A DNA stretch of 23,559 bases from Rhizophagus sp. LPA8_4_AMF (Eukaryota > Glomeromycota > Glomeromycetes > Glomerales > Glomeraceae): contig JADRCO010001015.1 in the NCBI GenBank assembly GCA_021464525.1, positions 1 through 23,559 on the forward strand, in the 5' to 3' direction. A model generated the notes under the pieces. The model was not told the DNA's origin. It did not search any database and saw nothing but the letters and a program-made list of their open reading frames with translations. Every line of letters starts with the position of its first letter. Within the stretch, counting starts at the first letter, position 1. Position numbers and translations under genes: made by a program. Positions 19,230 through 23,559 of the stretch are shown here, piece by piece.

Positions 19230-20834
19230 ATGTCATGTTCAAAAATATTTTCAGGAGATTTGCCCGAATTAACTTATGAAGTTATAAAATATTTTCAAAA
19301 TGATTATTCAACTTTACATTCATGCATTTTAGTTAACAGATTATGGTGTCGTTTAGCAGTTCCGTTATTATGGGAAAATCCATTTTCAATTCCTACTGAA
19401 AACTATAATTTTATTAAAATTTACTCACATAATTCAAATAGTGATTTTAAAACAAAATTAATTGAATATGAAATTATTAATAATAGTTCATTACCTTCAA
19501 ATACACTGTTCAATTATCCTAGTCTGTTAAAATATTTGAATATAAATAAGTTTATTATCTCTGTTGAGAAGTGGTTTGGAGCTACTATTAGGACTTCAAC
19601 CCCTGAAGATATGTTATATTTAGTATTTAATTTTAACAGATTGTCTGATATATGTGCATCACTTTTTAAAATTTTCATTGAAAATGAAGTAAATTTGCAT
19701 ACTCTTGAAATTGGGTTCTCAGATATTACTGATATTTCTATATGTCTTAATAATATTTTTGAGTTAATTTTACAAAATACAAATTTCATTCACAATATTA
19801 GAAATATAAATATAAACCTTTTTATTGATAATTTATCTGATTATTCATACAGCAATGATAATATTAAATATAAGTTAATTACAAATATGTCAAAAATAAT
19901 TAATTTACAACAAAATCTTAAAAAAATTTTAATAGGTCATAATAGTTTTCCATTATATCAATCATTATTATTATCAAAAGATTCTAATTGTTCAAATACT
20001 TTAAATACAATTACATTCTATAAAGTTAAATTCAATTTTTTGATCAATAATATATTGGAACAATTATATGTTTTAGAATCTATTCATGTCATTTATTGTT
20101 CATTAAATAATGATTTTGCTCAACAAATTATTAATTTAACTAAACCTTTTAAGTTGAAATCTTTATCTATAAATGAGAAACCACAAATTGAATCATTGGG
20201 ATTATTATTACTAAAATATGGTGGTTATTTAGAAAATTTTGAGTATGTATTTAGTCATGATCGATCATTAAATCAACAATTATTGGAATTAATTACAAAA
20301 TATTGTAAAAATATCAATTTTATTTATTTTAGCATATATGAAAGTTTGATTACTTATCATATATTCAATTTAATTGAAAATATTAAACAAAATCTTAATT
20401 ATCTTTCGATTCATATATGGTATGATTATAATGGAAAAGGAGGTAGTTCAACCATATTACAAAATTTAGGACAAATCCTACCTTCTAAATTGGAATATTT
20501 ATGTTTGAGTCTCCACCATATTAAAGCAGATGACTTTGAAGTATTTCTAAAAAATTCTCATGATACTTTTATCAAAAAATTATTGATCTATAACAGTGAA
20601 GGACAAGATATTTTACCCCTTATTAAAAAATATATCATGAAAAAGAAAAGGGTTAAGTATTTGGCCATTAATAATTATTCCTATGAATCTTCATTTGATA
20701 GTTATAGTGATAATATTAAGGAATTGATTTCATTGAAAGATGAAGTGAAGGAATTTAGGCTATATAAAATTGAAGTGCAAAGTTATTCTGGTTTAGCGGT
20801 TGACATGTATAATTATATTAAGGAAATTAATTAA
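19230..20834 (+). CDS. F-box protein with leucine-rich C-terminal region (copy 3)
   Basis: Intact intronless gene of 534 codons starting MSCSKIFSGDLPE. The F-box is at residues about 8-50, followed by the same leucine-rich region as copy 2 (LNTITFYKVKF, LKSLSINEKPQIESLG, LEYLCLSLHHIKADDF), ending YIKEIN. Its N-terminal 50 residues match copy 1 and copy 4 more closely (SGDLPE) than copy 2 does (SENLPE), which hints at gene conversion or a shared ancestor. Expected role: SCF ubiquitin ligase substrate recognition, target unknown. Its promoter carries an insertion, but the coding frame shows no damage. Confidence 0.9.
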   Translation: MSCSKIFSGDLPELTYEVIKYFQNDYSTLHSCILVNRLWCRLAVPLLWENPFSIPTENYNFIKIYSHNSNSDFKTKLIEYEIINNSSLPSNTLFNYPSLLKYLNINKFIISVEKWFGATIRTSTPEDMLYLVFNFNRLSDICASLFKIFIENEVNLHTLEIGFSDITDISICLNNIFELILQNTNFIHNIRNININLFIDNLSDYSYSNDNIKYKLITNMSKIINLQQNLKKILIGHNSFPLYQSLLLSKDSNCSNTLNTITFYKVKFNFLINNILEQLYVLESIHVIYCSLNNDFAQQIINLTKPFKLKSLSINEKPQIESLGLLLLKYGGYLENFEYVFSHDRSLNQQLLELITKYCKNINFIYFSIYESLITYHIFNLIENIKQNLNYLSIHIWYDYNGKGGSSTILQNLGQILPSKLEYLCLSLHHIKADDFEVFLKNSHDTFIKKLLIYNSEGQDILPLIKKYIMKKKRVKYLAINNYSYESSFDSYSDNIKELISLKDEVKEFRLYKIEVQSYSGLAVDMYNYIKEIN

Positions 20835-21604
20835 TTGTTTGATAGTAATTTAAAAATATCAAATATTAATATTCATTATATTAAGTTGTTAATAAAATCA
20901 TTTTTCATTATTGATATTATCAAGATATTTTTATTATTTTCATTAAACAAAAAAATCTGAAATCATTAATACTATAAACAAGCATGAATTCTTTATCCTA
21001 AATTTGGTAATAAATTATACATATTACCATACTTATTGAAGTATGTGTCATTATGCTTTATTTGTTATTACAATGTAAATATTTTGATTTTCCGTTAAAG
21101 AAAAAAGGTTAATTATTATTCCGCAGTAATAAGTTTTATTAGTATATAGTCACATTTGACTATTGAAAAATTAAACTTATTGAATTTCTAACTCGTTTAA
21201 TAATATAGACAAAAGTTGATCAATACTAAATTGTCGTCAGTAATAATATTCACGAGTTTTTTTGAATTTCAAGATTTTTTAATTGAAACATAGATTTATC
21301 AACTCTACAATACTGTAAAATTCTGTGATATAAAGAAAACCATTGTTTATTATAATAAAAAGTCTTAATTTATATTCCATTAGAAATAGCTCCTGTTGAT
21401 GTGATTATTACAGTCAGTTGAGTCATTATTAGATATTCTTATAAAGTCACTATATAATATCAGGATTTTCTGGTTATGGCTTAGATAATTTTTTAGAAAA
21501 ATGTGAAAGTTTGATCCAATAACTATAACTTTTTTAAGGAAAAAATAGTAATGGTTCCAAAAATTTTCGGAAATTGATAAATTTATTAATTTATTATATA
21601 AACT
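20835..21604. repeat. 3' flank of F-box unit 3
   Basis: Non-coding and aligned by eye with the flanks of copies 1 and 2 up to aatttattatataaactagg at about 21606. The similarity then stops and a short G/C-richer stretch (gcgtaacccgccatgttgcgctggg, in two parts around 21607-21631) of unknown origin begins. Confidence 0.6.
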
Positions 21605-21716
21605 AGGCGTAACCCGCCATGTTGCGCTGGGAATAAGGCATATAATATTTAACTCCGCATTTGACATACTATACTTTTTTGGTTGACCTGACACCACTCC
21701 TTTTCATATTGTTTAT

Positions 21717-21861
21717 GTAGTTCAATCATATTACAAAATTTTATAGGACAAACATCTCCTTCTAAATTAGAATATTTATGTTTGAGCTTCATCATATTAA
21801 AACAAGTGACTTTGCTTAAAAATTCTCATGATACTTTTATCAAAAATATTGATCCATAATA
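21717..21861 (+). pseudogene. relic of an F-box gene 3' coding region
   Basis: Bases from gtagttcaatcatattacaa to atacttttatcaaaaatatt align with the coding segment of copies 2 and 3 around SSTILQNLGQILPSKLEYLCL to HDTFIKKLL (copy 3 at about 20440-20585). Small indels, such as an extra tata in the 'aaatttagg' block, destroy the frame. It shows that another F-box copy once lay between units 3 and 4. Confidence 0.7.
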
Positions 21862-21943
21862 TGTGAGCCATTGACAATTTGTTGCGATAAGAAGCGACTA
21901 TCATAAATATATCTCTCAGATCTATTATCACACCAATGCAGAT

Positions 21944-21998
21944 TGACCCAGTTTAGCGTAATAATAAAATTTAATCCCTCCCACTTTCAAATTACAAT
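21944..21998 (+). promoter_or_regulatory. truncated F-box promoter of copy 4
   Basis: Only the last 55 bases resemble the family promoter (ttgacccagtttagcgtaat, then aaaatttaatccctcccac, as in copy 3). The CGG...CCG palindrome and TGACGT blocks are missing. Upstream sequence (21862-21943) is unrelated. Confidence 0.5.
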
Positions 21999-22566
21999 AT
22001 GCCATATTCAAAAATATTTTCAGGAGATTTGCCCGAATTAACTTATGATATTATAAAATATTTTCAAAATGATTATTCAACTTTACATTCATGCATTTTA
22101 GTTAACAGATTATGGTGTTGTTTAGCGATTCCATTATTATGGGAAAATCCATTTTCAATTTGTACCGGAAACTATAATCTTATTAAAATTTACTTACATA
22201 ATAATGACTCAAACACAAAATTAAATGAATATAAAATTATTAATAATTCATTACCTTCGAATATACTGTTCAATTGTTCCAGGTTTTTAAAATATTTGAA
22301 TATGTACAAGTTTATTTTATCTGTTAATGAATGGCTTGAAGCTGTTATTAGTACTTCAAACCCTGAAAATAGATTATATCATTTATATCATTTTAAAGGA
22401 TTGATTGGTACATGTGTGTTGCTTTTTAAAAATTTTCATTGAAAATTAAGTAAATTTACATATGAGAACTTGAGTGATGATTATCACACATGTTTTGATA
22501 ATATTCTTGAGTTAATTTTGAAAAATACAAAATTCATTCACAATATTAGAAATACAAACCTTTTTC
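21999..22566 (+). pseudogene. truncated, frameshifted F-box copy 4
   Basis: It starts ATG PYSKIFSGDLPE with an intact F-box block (residues about 8-50; LWC is followed by Cys instead of Arg). The frame holds to about codon 140. One extra base in the cttttt-aaaa-tttt stretch (about 22422-22435) then shifts it, giving an early stop at 22440-22442. In the restored family frame the next codons read GAA AAT TAA, a second lesion. Homology continues (DDYHTCFDNILELILKN, FIHNIRNTNLF) to about 22566 and then ends abruptly. About two thirds of the gene is missing. A short F-box-only product of 147 aa could still be translated, but its promoter is truncated. Confidence 0.85.
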
Positions 22567-22895
22567 TGATGGCCCAGTCAGTACTACAGTTGGGGATAAC
22601 GTGGGAATACTGGGTGCTGCAACTCTTTAATAAAAGCATGGAATGGGCGAGGATTGAAGAAGAAGCTGCGTGCGTGGAATGAAAAGCATTGAATAGATTG
22701 AATCCTGGTGTGAGTGAAGAAGAATTTATGGAAGTGTTGGTAAAGGCTAAAGAAAATCAAGTCAGAAATGGAGAAATGACAGACTTGATAAAAGCTTTTA
22801 CCTTGTTAAATGTAGCTTTTGAAGTTCGAATTAAAGATGAAAACCGTGAAGTGGATATTAAGAATAAAATGAAAAGCAGGCACAAAAAAGCCTGA
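22567..22895 (+). pseudogene. hypothetical protein fragment fused after the F-box relic, possible retroelement gag-like piece
   Basis: From ATG 22569 one frame runs to 22895 with a single in-frame TGA at 22680-22682. It encodes a charged, helical-looking protein: MEWARIEEEAACVE, stop, KALNRLNPGVSEEEF, MEVLVKAKENQVRNGEM, TDLIKAFTLLN, VRIKDENREVDIKNKMKSR. Base composition is clearly G/C-richer than the F-box sequence before it, which points to a different origin. A +1 frame continues with KPDGEELPEEA to about 22912. I do not recognise a named domain; the Glu/Lys-rich style recalls gag-like segments of Rhizophagus retroelements, which is a guess from memory. The break at 22566 is the insertion or deletion junction. 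Confidence 0.45.
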
Positions 22896-23460
22896 TGGAG
22901 AAGAATTACCAGAAGAAGCGTGAAGTGGAAGGTTCAAGTGCCAAACAATACTAATTTCTAATGTAGCTGAAGTCACGTAATTTCACGTAAAAAATATTCC
23001 AACAAAATTGTAGTTTGTGTTAGTGTTAGGTTAATTTAGATTAGTTATTATGTTTTTTTATATTTACAAAGTAATGGTTGATTAATCGTGTAGTATAAAT
23101 TATAGTCTTGTAACCTCCCTTGAGGATATTTATACTCTTCATTTGTGAGAATGAGACGTATACTAATGATTAATTTTATTTTTGTAGGGTTTTGGTATTT
23201 GGTTAATTTGGTCAATCACCTCGAGGTTATATGAAAATTTGTTGCTGCTGGGTAGTGTTACGATCCGGATGAATCTGTGATCCATCAATCTGATTCAAAA
23301 TGATCTGGATATCTGAAATGGATCTGTAGATCCATCATTTACTGATCCGGATATCCGCTAGATGCATCTGAATGTATTGAATTGGATTGATCTGGATGCA
23401 TCTAAATGTATCAGATTGACCCCTTTTTTTTTATTTTTTTTAAATACGTTTTTTTCACAG
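22896..23460. other. non-coding tail with a GATCCGGAT-type repeat field
   Basis: No gene is seen. 23090-23250 has an LTR-like flavour (cttgtaacctcccttgagga) but no pair in the window. The repeat field at 23262-23416 is listed separately. A pyrimidine-rich run leads into a splice acceptor (tttttttcacag) ending at 23460. Confidence 0.4.
23262..23416. repeat. degenerate gatccggat / gatgcatct repeat field
   Basis: Variants of gatc(c/t)ggat and gatgcatct recur about every 10-35 bases in both orientations. A direct repeat gatgcatct(g/a)aatgtat lies at 23361 and 23395. ggatatcc-type palindromes occur. It resembles a transposon subterminal repeat region; no element boundary is visible within the window. 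Confidence 0.5.
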
Positions 23461-23528
23461 AACTTATCTCCTCAGCTCTGGTTTACAAATAATTTAGAGC
23501 TTCGGAACTTCCTGAAAGGCTTAAACAG
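23461..23528 (+). CDS. possible internal exon of a gene extending past the window
   Basis: A 68-base open segment lies between a strong acceptor (tttttttcacag, ending 23460) and a donor-like gtaatt (23529). It translates as NLSPQLWFTNNLELRNFLKGLN. The other two forward frames are closed. It is short and cut off by the window end, so this is a weak call and no function can be given. Confidence 0.25.
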
Positions 23529-23559
23529 GTAATTACATAAAAAATAGGAAGACTTTTTT

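Noticed and set aside
21380..21697. Minus-strand 105-codon ORF
   Set aside because: It spans the 3' flank of unit 3 and an unrelated G/C-richer patch, is not conserved in the other flanks, and has no recognisable domain.
22680..22682. UGA recoding (selenocysteine or readthrough)
   Set aside because: There is no supporting structure or conserved context. A simple nonsense mutation in a fragment is more likely.

Overview
The window looks like nuclear DNA of an arbuscular mycorrhizal fungus (Glomeromycotina, most like Rhizophagus irregularis). The evidence is strong A/T richness, many short introns of about 70-100 bp with GTAAGT/AG borders, and three gene families typical of that genome: a TKL-like kinase with a CxxC zinc-ribbon N-terminus, F-box proteins opening with a block like 'NDYSTLHSCILVNRLWC', and an intron-rich ABCB transporter. 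The species call is inference from family style; I could not run a search.

Layout. 1-1100 is AT-rich and holds one small hydrophobic ORF (552-827). 1236-2640 is a three-exon kinase gene on + whose first exon has an apparent -1 frameshift in an A8 run. 2641-3842 is non-coding with a 146-bp MITE (2865-3010). 4052-5611 is the first F-box gene. Its 3' flank runs into an orphan copy of the F-box promoter (about 6247-6380) with no gene after it. 6380-11580 is a graveyard: a decayed gene of unassigned function (7286-8286), a decayed gene like COG3491 / isopenicillin N synthase-type oxygenases (8981-10420) split by a foldback element (9677-10194), and a related minisatellite (8611-8728). 11581-16122 is an intact nine-exon ABCB (MDR/P-glycoprotein type) full transporter of 1282 aa. 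16394-17992 and 19230-20834 are two further intact F-box genes. 21717-21861 is a relic of an F-box 3' coding end. 21999-22566 is a truncated, broken F-box copy that runs abruptly into a G/C-richer fragment (22567-22895), possibly from a retroelement. The last 600 bp holds a GATCCGGAT-type repeat field and perhaps one exon of a gene continuing off the edge.

How the parts relate. The F-box genes form a head-to-tail tandem family in which promoter, CDS and 3' flank were duplicated as a unit. The ABC transporter and the pseudogene block (about 9.8 kb) sit inside this array, between the orphan promoter and the second F-box gene. All intact genes are on the + strand. Nothing suggests an operon or a coordinated pathway. 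The window is best read as a rapidly turning-over gene-family region with transposon insertions. The most unusual signals are the conserved CGG-N9/10-CCG palindrome in the duplicated F-box promoters, the oxygenase pseudogene split by a foldback element, and the possible slippage-dependent kinase frame.
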